From positions 1-63,059 of the forward strand of contig NCSJ02000249.1 in assembly GCA_002812745.2 (NCBI GenBank): a DNA stretch of 63,059 nucleotides. Direction: 5' to 3'. The stretch comes from Scytalidium lignicola. Taxonomy: Eukaryota > Ascomycota > Leotiomycetes. The stretch's first letter is position 1; each line of letters opens with the position of its first letter. This document shows positions 1 through 11,709 of this stretch, one piece after another. The translations under genes and the position numbers were made by a program. Under the pieces are notes generated by a model. That model worked only from the letters and a program-made list of their open reading frames with translations. It was not told the origin of the DNA and ran no database searches.

Positions 1-200
1 TTGAAGTGGAGGTTCCTGGACGGTTACTTTAAATGGTGGTGTAGTATGGTGTAAGTAGGATAATCGCAATTCATTTATGCTACTTTCAGTACAGTAATAA
101 TTTGTATGCAATTTAAAGTACTTGGAATGCCTGAGGTTGTGCCGTTATCGGCGTTGGGAGTAGATTTTGCAGCGGTCGGGAGTAGATTTAGCTGAGGCCT

Positions 201-419
201 TTAAGACTCGGGCTGTTCTTCCTCGGGCATTTGCCACTCGTCTTCCATATTATTCACACCCATCTTCTCCACAACCTGCTGCGCAAGGTCTGAGATGACG
301 GTATTCATATCAATCGTCCAAAAAGAAAGCTGCTGGTGATTGCTTGTTACTGTCTGCAGCTTCCTGAGTGATGTTAGATGATCCTTTGAGCCAGTAGGGG
401 ATATATCACATTTGCACAT
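201..419 (-). CDS. possible C-terminal exon of an unrecognised protein (partial)
   Basis: A minus-strand reading frame ends at 201. A plausible acceptor (CACTCAG, just upstream of GAAGCTGCAG in the minus sense) precedes a stretch reading KLQTVTSNHQQLSFWT and ending in an acidic tail (EDEWQMPEEEQPES). The composition looks protein-like, but I see no domain and no convincing upstream exon between here and the permease relic that starts on the other strand at 595. It could be the last exon of a decayed gene or chance. Low confidence. Confidence 0.2.
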   Translation of the reverse strand: MCKCDISPTGSKDHLTSLRKLQTVTSNHQQLSFWTIDMNTVISDLAQQVVEKMGVNNMEDEWQMPEEEQPES

Positions 420-594
420 CTCGAAGACTGATCGTTGATTAGCGAGTGTCTTCTAAATGCGGTCGTCGTAGCTCACCTCTCTTGGAGTGCATTCAACTTA
501 TCCACGATAAGTGGGTGATGTGCTCTCTGCATCTGTTCTTTCTCTTCTCTTTTTCGCTACTAGATTGCTTCATTGACCAAATTGCCCGAAAGCA

Positions 595-1802
595 ATGGCT
601 ACGCCTACCTACGAGAAGAATGGGGCCGACGTCCATAATGATGCTACCGAGTCTACTCACTCAAATCTCGCTGTACCCGCAGAGAAAGGGGAGACTCCAG
701 AGGCACACGAGATCTTCCACGACAGCACCGAGGGTGTGAAATTCCGCACGGTTAGCAGGCAACGAGCCACAGTCCTCTTCCTCAAGATTCAATTTGCCAT
801 GAGCATGCTCAGTGTGCCTGGAGCATTGACCACTCTGGGGGCAGTTGGTGGCGACTTGTCCATCGTTGGCTGGGGAGCACTGAATACATGTGAGCAAATG
901 AATGTTTCATCTTTCCTCGGGATCAAGAAATGGAAGTCTGACAGAAGTATGCAGACACAGCAGTCCTTCTCGGCGACTTCAGGAACCGCCATCCCGAGTG
1001 TCACAGTGAGTACAGTCGCTTATTTTGGGCCTTTATTCTTCTCGATCTCGACCTCAACCGCCCGGTGGACGTCGTCTCTGACCTAAGCTTGTAGCTCTGG
1101 CCGACATGTGTGGTATTCTCTGGGGTCGCATCGGCAAAGAGCTTGTCAGTCTCCAAATCATCGTGGCGCAACTGCTTATCACGGCCGCTGGAATCGTGGC
1201 CTGCTCAACGGCTTTCAATGCGCTCTCAGAGCATGGAGCTTGCACAGTCATCTTCAGCTTCGTCTCTGCTGTCCTTGTTACCATATTTTCGTCCATACAC
1301 ACGTTCTCCCGGTTGGGTTGGCTCACGTGGGTTGGCTTCTGTACCTTCTTCGTAGCTGTCTTCATCTTTGTCGTCGCGGTGACGCAGCAAACCAGGCCTG
1401 CCGCGGCACCGCCAACAGGAGACTTCAATCTGGGATAGACCACGATCGCCTACCCGACATTTGTGGCGGGCATGACAGCGAGTGCAAACATCTTCCTGTT
1501 CTGCAGTGGGTCACAGATGTATTTGCCCATCATCTCGGAGATGCGAAAGCCGCGAGATTACCGCAAAGCTGCCGTCGTGGCAGGAATTAACCCTTCTTGT
1601 TACCTCCATGTATCTGACCTTCTCGCTCATCATTTACCGCTGGTGCGGCCAGTGGCTGGCCACCCCTGCTTTTGGAAGTGCTGGACCTCTTTTCAAGAAG
1701 ATTTCCTACGGTATTGCTCTTCTAGGTTTGGTGATTGGGGTCGGGATCTATCAGCATGTAGCCGCCAAGCTAAAAGAGAAGGATAATATTAGAGCCTTAT
1801 AA
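595..1802 (+). pseudogene. neutral amino-acid permease (Mtr-like, AAAP family), broken
   Basis: The N-terminus is cytosolic and is followed by the family's conserved first membrane region (FLKIQFAMSMLSVPGAL, then GGDLSIVGWGALNT). The frame is rebuilt with two introns (890-954 and 1006-1094). Exon 3 carries LWGRIGKELVSLQIIVAQLL and SRLGWLTWVGFCTFFVAVF. At 1436-1438 an in-frame TAG stands where homologues have Trp, and the same frame then continues as [17 protein letters not shown]. Near 1585-1605 the frame shifts; coding sense resumes as [20 protein letters not shown] and stops at 1802 after QHVAAK. The last third of the roughly 450-residue family protein is missing and the DNA downstream is AT-rich. 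In the family this is an H+-coupled plasma-membrane importer of neutral and aromatic amino acids. Here at least three lesions (stop, frameshift, 3' truncation) make it non-functional. The TGG to TAG change fits RIP. Family assignment is confident. Confidence 0.85.
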
Positions 1803-1971
1803 AGGGATAAAGTTAATAATATACCAGTTATAAGAGGAACCTCTAGAATAAGGATTTATTTATGGATATCATATAACTTGGAAATATATTCATGGAAGAT
1901 TTATAGAGTAGATTTCTTCAGGAATTAATTTGAGAAGTAATAGAGACCTACCCTATATTATACCATCTTTC

Positions 1972-2238
1972 TGTCAGGACACTTGTCACGTGGTCACTTC
2001 AGCAGGAGCTTCTGGGTAGCTGCTACGCACTAAGGGGACTGCAGGGTGGTCACAAGTATAAAAGGAGGAGAATCCCCCTTTGATTTAGAAGTCCAGAGAT
2101 CAATTTGAGTAGTAATGTTAGCTTCTGGAATGGAGTCTTTACCCAACCACTCCCTCGCCACTACCTCGCTACTATAACACTGCACTTATACCTCTGCCTA
2201 TTAACCTTCCTTCACTCTGTATAACTAGCATCCTGACA
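1972..2238. repeat. solo LTR (267 bp) with 5-bp target duplication
   Basis: The segment begins TGTCAGGA and ends with the perfect inverse TCCTGACA. It is flanked on both sides by CTTTC (1967-1971 and 2239-2243), the 5-bp duplication left by an LTR-retrotransposon integrase. A TATAAAAGG box lies inside, as expected for an LTR promoter. No internal coding region adjoins it, so it is a solo LTR left after LTR-LTR recombination. The superfamily cannot be told from the LTR alone. Confidence 0.85.
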
Positions 2239-2779
2239 CTTTCTAATCATGATTCGCTATCTATCACCCTGGATATTAATGCATAACATTTAATATATAC
2301 ATCTCTAGACTTAGAACCTAAATTATCAACCTTTTAAGCTCAATTTAAATAATGTAAGCTATTAATAATTATTTTCTAAATCATATACTTAGTATAATAT
2401 TTACATTTAAATATATAACTTTAAAATTTAAGGTTAAAAACTAACTTATTATAATGTTAATAATTAAGATTAAGTTTTAAATAGTCAAACCTTATAACAA
2501 ATCAAACAAACTTAATAACAAAAATAAGAATATTTAAATATTACTCTTAAATACTAAAAGTATAATTTCTTCCTTTTTAAAACCTTTTTAACTTTTTTTA
2601 CTTTAATCTTATTACTTTTATACTCTTTTTACTTGTAAATAAGTAATTAATAATCGTAAATCTTTAAAAGAAGTTTTATAATAACTTATAAATATTTATT
2701 CTATAAAAGTAATAATAAAAAATGTAAAAGGTTTACTTATTCTTTAAAATATACTAAATGTATTTATTATAATAGTTCT
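2239..2779. other. AT-rich, gene-free stretch
   Basis: Strongly AT-biased DNA with no open frame of note, dominated by TAAT/TTAA words. It looks like RIP-decayed element sequence, possibly internal sequence of the LTR element whose LTR starts at 2780, but no motif survives to prove that. Confidence 0.5.
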
Positions 2780-2971
2780 TGTTGAATTAAGCACAGCAAG
2801 AGGTTGCGTAATCGGGGTTACTCAAATATATTGTGGTGTGGTAGTAGCTACGTACAGTAAAGTAAAGCTAACTACTAGAAAGGGAAGTCACGTGTAATAG
2901 GCGAAACGTGGTGCCTAAGGTGGCAACTAGGATATCACAACAAATTATATAAGTAGTTTATACTTGAATTA

Positions 2972-3024
2972 ACGTAATTCCCTGTTAGCCGGACCACCCC
3001 CATAGCCGGACCACTTCCCCACCA
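2972..3024 (+). repeat. left TIR of the pogo/Fot1-like element
   Basis: A 53-bp terminal inverted repeat identical to the inverse of 4804-4856. It contains two direct 17-bp copies of AGCCGGACCAC followed by CCCCAT or TTCCCC, a layout typical of duplicated transposase-binding sites. Confidence 0.93.
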
Positions 3025-3087
3025 AATCATCAATTTCATCAACACCATCAATTTCAATTAATTATTTTTCAACCAAAACACGCTCTA

Positions 3088-4749
3088 ATGACTAAAATGC
3101 CACCTGCAGAACAAGAAGGAAGGATCCTTCTTGCTATAAACGCGATTAAAACAAAGCAAATTACGTCTGTTCGAAAAGCAGCACGCGTTTTTGATGTTCC
3201 TCGTGGAACATTAAATGCACGACTCCATGGAAGAGTTCAAATGGGGACTACATACACCAAACGCTTCAGAATGACAAAGCTTGAGGAGGAATCGTTAGTA
3301 CAATGGGTCCTTTCTATGAGGAAACGAGGAATGCCTCCCAGACCTTCAGGAGTGCAAGCAATGGCCAATACCTTGGTTTCTGAACGTGGTGAAGCTACTC
3401 CTCCTCCACCTGTAGGCAAAAATTGGCTTACAGCCTTTTTGCACCGTCATCCTGAGCTCAAAACGAAATATATTCGCAAATACAATTATAAACGAGCTAA
3501 ATGCGAAGATCCAAAGGTTATCCGTGAATGGTTCAATAGATTCTTGGAGGTCAAAGGACAATATGGCATCCTAGATGAAGATATCTACAATTTCGATGAA
3601 ACAGGCTTTGCAATGGGTACTATTGCTACTACTAAAGTTGTTACATCTTCTGACACCTTTGGTAAACCTCCATTAATACAACCAGGAAATCGTGAATGGG
3701 TCACTGTGGTTGAATCAGTCAATGCTTCTGGATGGATTTTACCACCCTTGATCATATTCAAAGGCAAGCACCATCAACCAGGATTATATGACCAATCTCT
3801 AAATTGGAGATATGAATAGAGTCCAAATGGATGGACTAATGACCGAATTGGACTTGAATGGCTTCAGAACACCTTTAATCCATTCACAAAAGATAAAACC
3901 AAAGGCCAATATCGCATGCTTATCCTTGACGGTCATGGTAGTCATGTGGCTCCTGAATTTGATCGATATTGCACTCAAAACAATATTATTCCACTATGCA
4001 TGCCTCCTCATTCATCTCATATCCTTCAACCACTTGATGTTACTTGTTTTGCAGTGTTGAAACGCAATTATGGTGCTGCAATTGAAGCCAAAGTGCGGGG
4101 TAAAATTCAGCACATCGATAAGGGAGATTTTCTGAATGCCTACCAAAGTATACGTCAGCAAACCTTTAAATCAGAGACTATTCGCAATGGATTTATAGCT
4201 ACTGGATTAATTCCTTATAATCCAGAACATGTTATGGCCAAATTGACCCTTCAGATTGAAGATAAAACTCCTACACCTCCGGGAAGTGCTCACAGCAACC
4301 ATGCAACTCAATGGGTTCCAGAAACCCCTCATAACTCTATTCAATTGCAATTGCAATCTCAGACCATTCAACGATTAGTCAGGGAGCAATATAGCCCTAC
4401 AACTCCTACTAAAACAGCATTTAATCAATTGGTCAAAGGATGTGAATTGGCTATGCATCATGCTGTATTTTTAGCAAAAGAAGTGGAGGAATTAAGAGCT
4501 GCAAATGCTTCAATTCAACAAAAATTGGGTAGATCTAGGAAGCTATTAGTTCATACTGGCTCCTTAACAGCACAGGAAGCTCAAAAGATTGTTGAATCAA
4601 GAGCAATTGCTCAGGAAGTGGTGGAGGTGGCAAATCCAGAGGTTATGACACAAACCTTGCCAACACCACAGCGACGGCCACCCAAGTGCTCAGGGTGTGG
4701 AAGTACAGAGCATAAGATAAACAAATGCCCTGATTTAGCTAGCAATTAG
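3088..4749 (+). pseudogene. pogo/Fot1-family transposase (CENP-B-type HTH + DDE_1), one premature stop
   Basis: One continuous frame of 554 codons interrupted only by TAG at 3817-3819 (codon 244). The N-terminus has a psq-type helix-turn-helix (about residues 10-45, SVRKAARVFDVPRGTL), then a CENP-B/Tc5-type second DNA-binding region (about 60-130). The DDE_1 catalytic domain shows D170 in NFDETGF, D281 in LILDGHGSH and D317 in QPLDV, giving the D-35-D spacing of this group. The C-terminus has a zinc knuckle, CX2CX4HX4C (CSGCGSTEHKINKC). The length matches the family. A product from the first ATG ends before the second catalytic Asp, so it is inactive unless the stop is read through. The stop could come from a CAG or TGG codon by a single transition; the original residue cannot be decided here. 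The element's TIRs lie 116 bp upstream and 55 bp downstream. Confidence 0.93.
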
Positions 4750-4803
4750 ATATATCGCAATATAATTGTTTTGTGGTTGAATATTTGGTGTTGAATGCTC
4801 AAG

Positions 4804-4856
4804 TGGTGGGGAAGTGGTCCGGCTATGGGGGTGGTCCGGCTAACAGGGAATTACGT
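4804..4856 (-). repeat. right TIR of the pogo/Fot1-like element
   Basis: A 53-bp inverse copy of 2972-3024 with the same duplicated GGTCCGGCT-containing subrepeat, followed by the TA target duplication at 4857-4858. Confidence 0.93.
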
Positions 4857-4917
4857 TAGCACAACGAGTATATTACGTATAATTGCGTACCGTACTTCGT
4901 GCTACAGGTGAACCGAC

Positions 4918-5232
4918 AATAACCTTGTTTATCTCTCTTGATTGACATAGCTAAACTTGATCGATTGATTTTGAATAGCTTGGCAGCTATAGTCTGAGAT
5001 TCAGTAGGATTCTCAGCAAGCCATTGTTTTGCCTCAAAAATTCGCATTTGAGGCGATTCAGTGGACTGAACCTGCTGCATGATTCGGATGGTGGGTTGTA
5101 TTTAATTTTGGTGTGTGTGCCATAGAAATTGAATAAAATGTCACACTCGCTTACCTGTCACACTCGCTTCCACTGACTAGGAGCGAATGCGACTTTTAAA
5201 AAGTCAGACAATGCTGGCCTCAGGCTGACGAT
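4918..5232 (-). mobile_element. 5' fragment of a second pogo/Tigger-like DNA transposon
   Basis: On the minus strand an ATG at 5078-5080 opens a short HTH-containing frame (AKQWLAENPTESQTIAAKLF) that closely resembles the transposase N-terminus at 60211 (AKEWLAENPTKSQSVTAKLF). It runs into the Copia-LTR end at 4917 and stops. Right of it, 5150-5232 resembles the TIR of the 51809-60394 element (shared CACTCGCTTCCACTGACTAG, GAGCGAATGCGAC) and ends CTGACGAT next to TA. So this is the start of a related transposon whose remainder was cut off by the LTR insertion. It is more diverged than the copy at the right of the window. Confidence 0.8.
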
Positions 5233-5702
5233 TAATAAGCATCTACTGTGTTGATAAAAGTCTCTCTCAGGATCGTCAAATAGCGGGGTTCATCTTATCT
5301 TGTCGCATCGGATTTGCCAAACATCCCCGTAACTGCATTATTATCAACATCCAACCAAAGAATCGCCAAGTATATGCCTCTAGTGGTGGAAAATATTTCA
5401 GAAATAGCTCACAAGCATCAAGTAATCATATTAGAAACACAGTTGTATTCATTAGTTCGAGTATCTAAACTATCTAATCCCACAACTAAAACGGGTATCA
5501 TGGTCATTATGCAGAAGACCAAACTTTGTTCTATAATGCCGTCGCTCCAGAAACATGCAAGAAGATATGCTCGTCATTCATAAAACGCCGACCCCAGTTT
5601 CTTTTCTTTTCTGCTATTTTCTTCTTCATATTTTCCAATGAAAATCATTCTCCGATGATCGTATTACTATTATTTGTACAGTTCATGCGGCCGTGTATAA
5701 CG
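5233..5702. other. intergenic, no gene seen
   Basis: Between the transposon fragment and the stop of the large minus-strand gene. Open frames here lack any recognisable motif or composition. The right part is presumably the 3' untranslated region of the minus-strand gene. Confidence 0.5.
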
Positions 5703-8700
5703 TTAAGACCGATCCAGGACTTCCGGGAACCAGCTCCTTCTCCGGCTTCTGCTTCTGCTCCTCTGCTTATCTTCTTCGTCACCCAGAATACTATCAAAAG
5801 TCGCTCCCTCATTCTGCGGCATGAGAGGAACCGGAATATCGAGCGAGGCACTACCAACCCTGCTACCATTATTCGATCCTGTGTATTGGCCGCTAACCCT
5901 TCGGTCGCCAGCCGATCTTCTGTAACGGTTACGGGAATTTATAGGATTGGGGCTGGCCCCTCTGGAATTTGCTTGCGCATCCTCGCCACCTGTCGTGGAA
6001 GCCGGCTCATCTCCTGCAGGTACAGTAACCTCCAACTCATCAACCGCGCTCAGAGCAGAAGACAAATCGTTCGACGGCATAGCTGGGATGGGTAACTGCT
6101 CTAATCCCAAGGCAATGGATTGGCGTTTGCGGCTCCGGTTACGCATATATTCATCTGGTGCAGGAAGAGGAATGGTGGGCATGCTTAACTGGCGGAAGTG
6201 GGTTGTGGTGGTTGTCGGTGTTCCAGTATTTGATCTTGATGGAGGTAGAAAAACTACATCAGCATCTGCAGGGGACTGCACTCTTGAAGGTATCATGTCA
6301 GGGCCCGGAAGTTCAAAACTCCGAGTGGGGACATAGGAATCGCCCGGCTCTTCTTGGGCAGTGATCCATTTGTCCGCTACTGTCCAACAGTGGCTTCGGT
6401 GGTAGATCCCTTCCACGCTATAGTTGACCAGGTCGCTAGGCAGACTAACAACGGCTGTACCGCCTTGAACCCCATACCACGCCCTAGTTACCGCGCTAGA
6501 GTTCTCCAACCATGGTACATTGCCAATGGGTGGTTCACATAGAAAGTACTCAACACCATCACTGTATTTCAGGCCAGGAGCATCGACGGCGAGCATAGGC
6601 AGGGACTGGAGCACAACATATATGAAGATCCAATAACCATAACGATTATCCGCAAGCTCCTGCGCACTCTTCCCCTTCCCTTCCTTCTCTTCAAAGTGTT
6701 TGAAATTGACAATGAAAAGATTACTCAAATCGCAGTCAGCCGTATTTTGAGCTCCACGCATTATCTCCTGATATTCATCACCACGGAGTTTTCGCGACCG
6801 AACTTTTCGCTGGTCTTCTGGCGAGAGCATGGTGTAATCCGACATGATTGTGGTAAGCGTGGGGACCATTGGGACGTCAAAGGGTACAGGAGGCTGAACG
6901 GGGGGAGATGAACGATCCCATTCGCTCAGAACCTTCCTCAGAGCCGCTGCATCTCTATTGACACTCTTCACATCCAGTTCATCATCAGATGCCTCATACT
7001 GCCGAGTAGTGAGGGATTTGCGGTCCGTTAGCAGATCATAAAGGTTGCAAAAGTCGCTGTATAACTGCTGCAGAACCAGTCGGTTCAGTCCACCCTCAAC
7101 AAAGCTATTTCGCTTGCTACTTGCTTTTGGTGGCCAGGACCCATACAAATCCTTGTAATATGACAGTACATGCCTACGCATGGCAGCGAAGCTAGATTTC
7201 CACGCCTTGAAACGGACAGATTTGACCTCGGCGATTGATGTAGATGCTGCAATACCAACCCACAACGATGGGAAGTCAAAATCCTCTAGGCGATGTTTCA
7301 TGGTTCTCTGTCGGCTCAGTAGGTCAAGATGTGCTCGTTGCAGACGGTTGCGAGTAATCTGGGAGATCTCATTAAAGAGTGGTGACTGCATGGTCATTAT
7401 CGCCTCACACTTGCCAACAGCATGCACAAATGCCTGGTTGTATAAGTCAGTCGATCGCATTTGCTCTCCTAATACCAGGCCTTCAATAGTCTTTTCGCGA
7501 CTTTGAGAAACATCTGCAAGTTCGAATTCTTCCATGTATGAGTTAAAGCGAGTTGCAGCAACCTCCCCAAAAGTGGAACCGTCCAAGTTTGTAAACTCAA
7601 ATTGCCGAAGTAAGGTAGACACCGAGAGGAGCATGTAAAAAACAGTTGGGCTTTTTCGAGTGGCTACCAACGGTATGCCGAGTAAGAAAGCAAATAGATT
7701 GCGAATATCGACGAGACGCTGGATATCCTCTGCGGGGAACTCTTTGCTCCCTGGGGTGGCTTTCGGGTTTAATTCTGCTGCTGGAAAGTACATGTGAATA
7801 TCTTTTGGGGGATCCGATAATGACTTAACCGACTCAGCGAGACCGTCGGAGTCGCTACCCTGTGGGGATGGCTGCGGTGTTATGGGAGGAGAGATTATAC
7901 CGCGTGCTACCAAATGTCTCATAGCGTCATCGGCCGAGAGAGTCGCTCTCCTACTGACGGATTTCCCTCTTGATCTGTCCGAATAAACCGAACCATGAAT
8001 GAGGCTTACGAGCTGAGAAGAGGACGATAGGATTTCGGAAGAAACCCTGAAGGACGGTCCACCTTTAGTCTCCTCGGGGAAAAGGTAGACAAATATGTTT
8101 CCAGCATCATCCCATATTTCTGGTACCTGGAGATATTTATTAGCATACACGCATCATATACACTAAACTATATGGTTGTCCTCTCACCTTCTCAGCTGCC
8201 ATCAAGGGAGACAAGTCATAATCCGTCTTGTGCCCCGCAGCATCTAGCCAGGCCCGGGAACCTGCAAGGCCAGCTCCATCCTCTGAGACATTCCTAGAGG
8301 AACGTAAACCACCAAATCCCCAACTTCTTCTTCGCGGTCTCGGCTCTCTTTCACCTTCAGGTTCAGGTTGCAAGGAAGAGCGTCTGCTATTATCAGGGGA
8401 TATGCGTCTCGGTGCCGTATTCAGATCTGAGGATTTTGGCGGGACCACAGAATTTGCCCGTGGCCGCACTTGGCCATCTGATAGAGCTCGTTCGACAGGC
8501 GGAGAAGAATCCGGTTGAGGCAGTGAAGAGCTTATGGCTGTCGAGGAATTAGATTTCCTTAAACGCTGGGTAGGTCGCCTATTGCCTTGGGAATAGGTGA
8601 GAGCTATATGTGGAGATAGCGAGGAATGTCGTTGGTGTATTTGAGGCGAAGATTGAAGTATGGCAGCCGCATTAGTATATTGTTGATATTGCTGGTATTG

Positions 8701-9372
8701 CTGATTCTGTTGATGCTGTTGGTATTGTTGTCTTGGAGGTGAGTGGATCTGTGGCGGCAGGAATATAGGAAGGGATGGTCGGCTGGTGTGGGTAGCGGAT
8801 GGTGGTGAATGGTGTGAAGGTATCTTGTATCGCAGTTGCGATGAGCGTGCTCCAGGTTCCATCATATCGTTAGTTGGAGGAGAGGATATTCTTCGCGAAG
8901 AGAGTTGATCGTCCCAGAATGAGGTTGGTATCGGGGGAGGCATGCGGTTTGGGGAGGCAGGTGTCGACGGTGTCAGTGATAGATCGGGTGGTAATGTCGT
9001 AGGGGATTGGAAGATTATTGATTGCGGAAGGAATGGTGGGCTCTGTGGTATTGATCCGATCGACGAGTCTGCGATTTGGTTGTGCTGTGTGGTGGTGGGC
9101 GGATGAGCCGAATCTTCTGCATCTTTAGAAACCGCTGGATGAAGTACAATAGAAGGGAATAATGACGAGAAACTTTGGAGAAGACTTCGACCCCTGTGCT
9201 TATCCTGAATCTCACTGGGTCCCAGGTCTTTCTTTTTTGGTATTTGCACTGACAAATGTGAAGAGTTGTTCTCACCTTCACCCAGCACTGGCTCGAGTGG
9301 TAGAGAAGGTCTTGACGCAGAGAACAAGCTGTTGAAGCGGCGGCGAGATTGCAGAGGCTTACCTGACGCCAT
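5703..9372 (-). CDS. large conserved fungal protein (DUF8004-like), function unknown
   Basis: Two exons: 9372-8188 and 8126-5703, joined over a 61-nt intron (donor GTGAGAG, acceptor CTCCAG), giving about 1202 residues. I chose ATG at 9372 (MASGKPLQSRRRFNSLFS); the frame extends four codons upstream but only to a TTG. The first 400 residues are disordered, rich in Ser, Pro and Arg, with a Gln/Tyr tract (QQYQQHQQNQQYQQYQQY) and several RRSS/RRRSW basic-serine motifs that look like phosphosites. The folded centre (about 400-950) begins VPEIWDDAGNIFVYLFPEE and includes FPAEDIQRLVDIRNLFAFLLG. The C-terminus is again disordered and ends in an RSRSRSRRRSW tract. I recognise this as the long fungal protein often annotated with DUF8004, but the domain name is from memory. 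No enzyme motif, signal peptide or membrane segment is evident. Likely cytoplasmic or cortical; role unknown. Confidence 0.85.
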
Positions 9373-10577
9373 TGTGTCCAGCAATGTATCTGCTGCCCTT
9401 TTTTTAATATCTTGCAGCAGATCGGAACGGAAGCTGACAGAGTGATCACAACCTAAAAAAAATTATAGCGCGTCCTTCTTAGTGAGACGGAACTGGCGGA
9501 CGCGTGGGTAAAGTTTGCGCGAGTTGGTGTTGTCACCAAAAGGCGAGAAGCGAGCAACCCGCAAAACTGTACTGGAGAATACGGGTATCATGGATCGTGG
9601 TAAGCACGATACAGTGACAGTGACAGTGAGCAACAGATTTAAAAAGGATGCTTTCGAGTATATATCCCGACGCCCACAAATGCCCTGTGCTCTGGTGTGT
9701 CGTCTCGCTCGAAGCCTCAATGGACGGAAATGTGTTGCAGCGGCCACTCCCACTACAGCACCATCTCACCTCGCACCAGCGAAGGTCCCCCTGTGCTCCC
9801 GGTTTCCCGCAAGTGTGTCCGAAGCTTCTTGACCAGGGGCTAAGTTCGTACCGCCGCCCTATGGTGATTCGAGTCTGAAGGATCCAGCGACGCGGGTCTT
9901 GCTGGGGGTTGTGGTTCTAGGGCGAGAGAGGAAGAGTCCTGGTGACGCTGAGTCAGTTGTGGATGCGGATGGTGAGTTGTTCGTTCAGCTTAGGCAGGAC
10001 AGGACAGCGACTATTAATGGACTTTTCCCGGGCTGAGTTGAGGCGCGCCCCCAGCAACCAAGCACCAAACAGCATCAAGAAGCACTGATCGAGCAAGCCA
10101 TACTAAAAGTGAGGAGACACCAAGCCACACCGAGTGTTTAACTCAAATCACGTCTTGAGTTGAGAATGGTACTAATGTACTGTACGTCAGCCGTGCCTCA
10201 TCGATCTCCTCGTCAATGGGCAAATCCCACGCGAGATGCGATCGCTTTGCCGCAAAAGCCTTCACAAGGGAATGTGGTTCACAAGGCAGGTACAGTATCG
10301 TACATTTGTCTATGCCGCTAGTCGTCACAGCTGGTCGAGGAGGATTTTTGGCGGCTCGAGCATGAAGGATGATGATGGATTCGAGAGTTGATCGGGTTAG
10401 TCTGCCGACGCTTCTTTTCTTTTCCTGTTCGGCCTGAGGCTGAGCCGGACTTTCGCTGCCACACTGCATCGCATCACCGCCCCCCTCTTCGGCAGCTTGA
10501 CGGGCCAGCCCTTGGCTAGCACTGGTTCACACTGGTTAGGTCTTAGGTCTTTTGTCTTTGGTCTTAGGTTCAGTGGC

Positions 10578-10620
10578 AGAAAGGGAAAGGGAAAGGGAAA
10601 GAGAAAGAGAAAGAGAAAGG
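10578..10620. repeat. purine microsatellite (GGGAAA/GAGAAA)n
   Basis: About seven six-base units of GGGAAA grading into GAGAAA. A simple polypurine tract upstream of the minus-strand gene, with no sign that it is coding. Confidence 0.8.
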
Positions 10621-11693
10621 GCCGAAAATCCTACGCATCTCCCTGAGTGGCTCAAGCCCCGGATTTTCATTGGGATCGTCTCATGGCGCAACGAGCCGCA
10701 TCGGTCTGCGGAGCCAGAAAGCCTAACTCGAGGCTCTCACGGCGTCCAGAGTGCAGCAATTAGAGGATAGCCACCAGCCAAGTGTACGGCACAGTGGTCC
10801 TGCCATTTACCATTTCACCATTTCTCTCACACGTGGGGCCAGGGAGCTCTGGTGGCCGCTTGAACTTCCGAGACTTGGGCAAAGATATGCAAAATGATGA
10901 GGAATAACTAGTTTGTTTATTAATGGATGTTGAGAGAGGGAACTACAGTACTGTATTGTACAGTACAGGACCCCTTCGTCTGCATATACCGGTACGCCCC
11001 GGCTCCCTCCCTGTTCCGCTTCCCCTGCCAAAGGCAAACCGCTCTCTCGGGCAAGATCATCAGCCACACGACAGTCAGACAGTCATGTGATATGCGACGG
11101 CATTTTGACCAAAATGTACCATAAACCTACTGTGGTACAAAAGCATCGCAGGCTGCCAAAGAGAAGAGGTGCACGAGTACCGATAACAGAGCTTGATTGG
11201 AGAGCTACGAAGAAGCAATTGCTGTCAAACTCTAATAATAATACCTCTGGCTGGAGCCAGCTGGAGTACGGGTATATCATCAGTACCGGCAGTACGGCAG
11301 AGGCTGTCTTCCCCACTCTGCTCCCCAACAATCAATGCGATGGTACGTACCATACAGCACTGGTACAGTACATGTATGGTGGCATCATTTTGTGCCATCA
11401 TCCAGAGCTATTTTAGACGTTAGCTCACGTCAAGCACGCGATGAAACGAGGCCCAGCCGAGAAAATCGCCGGACAAACCCAACACCTTGCTATTTTAACG
11501 CGCAACAAAGTCACCAGTTTCCTCTACTGTCCAAGTCTTTCGATGTTTCCGTCCCATTGACATCGCCAAGTAATCACGTGATGAATATTTTCTCCCATTC
11601 AAGTTAGACAGTTACTAAGTACAGTAAGATAGACGCCATAATTAGCACCGCCCCACGTCCTAGGTCGAACTGTACAAGTACTGTGTACATTAT

Positions 11694-11709
11694 GTACGTA
11701 CGTACGTAC
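11694..11709. repeat. (GTAC)4 palindromic microsatellite
   Basis: Four perfect GTAC units within a longer stretch rich in GTAC/TGTACA words (11670-11720). Each unit is self-complementary, so the tract could form a cruciform. Confidence 0.75.

Larger units (their letters stand above)
2972..4856 (+). mobile_element. pogo/Fot1-like DNA transposon, 1885 bp, near-complete
   Basis: Both ends carry a perfect 53-bp inverted repeat beginning ACGTAATTCCCTGTTAGCC, flanked by TA on each side (2970-2971 and 4857-4858), the target duplication of Tc1/mariner-pogo elements. One transposase gene fills the interior. Base composition is far less AT-biased than the surrounding decayed elements, so the insertion looks young and little touched by RIP. 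It lies inside an older Copia-type LTR. The transposase has a single premature stop, so this copy is probably not autonomous but could be mobilised in trans through its intact ends. Confidence 0.95.
2780..4917 (+). repeat. Copia-type LTR interrupted by the pogo/Fot1-like element
   Basis: The right part (4859-4917, reading GCACAACGAGTATATTACG through GTGAACCGACA) matches, in inverse orientation, the end of the 194-bp Copia LTRs at 53741 and 59745. The left part (from 2780, TGTTGAATTAAG to 2969) starts like an LTR but differs from those copies. Net length without the inserted transposon is about 252 bp. No matching 5-bp duplication is seen (GTTCT against ATAAC), so this is either one LTR of a truncated element or a composite. 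The left boundary is uncertain. Confidence 0.45.

Noticed and set aside
2780..4917. complete LTR with target duplication
   Set aside because: Flanks GTTCT and ATAAC do not match, and the left half differs from the 194-bp LTR family. Reported only as an LTR-like composite.
9463..9878. small genes between the large minus-strand gene and the OSBP gene
   Set aside because: Several mutually overlapping frames without conserved motifs or splice support.
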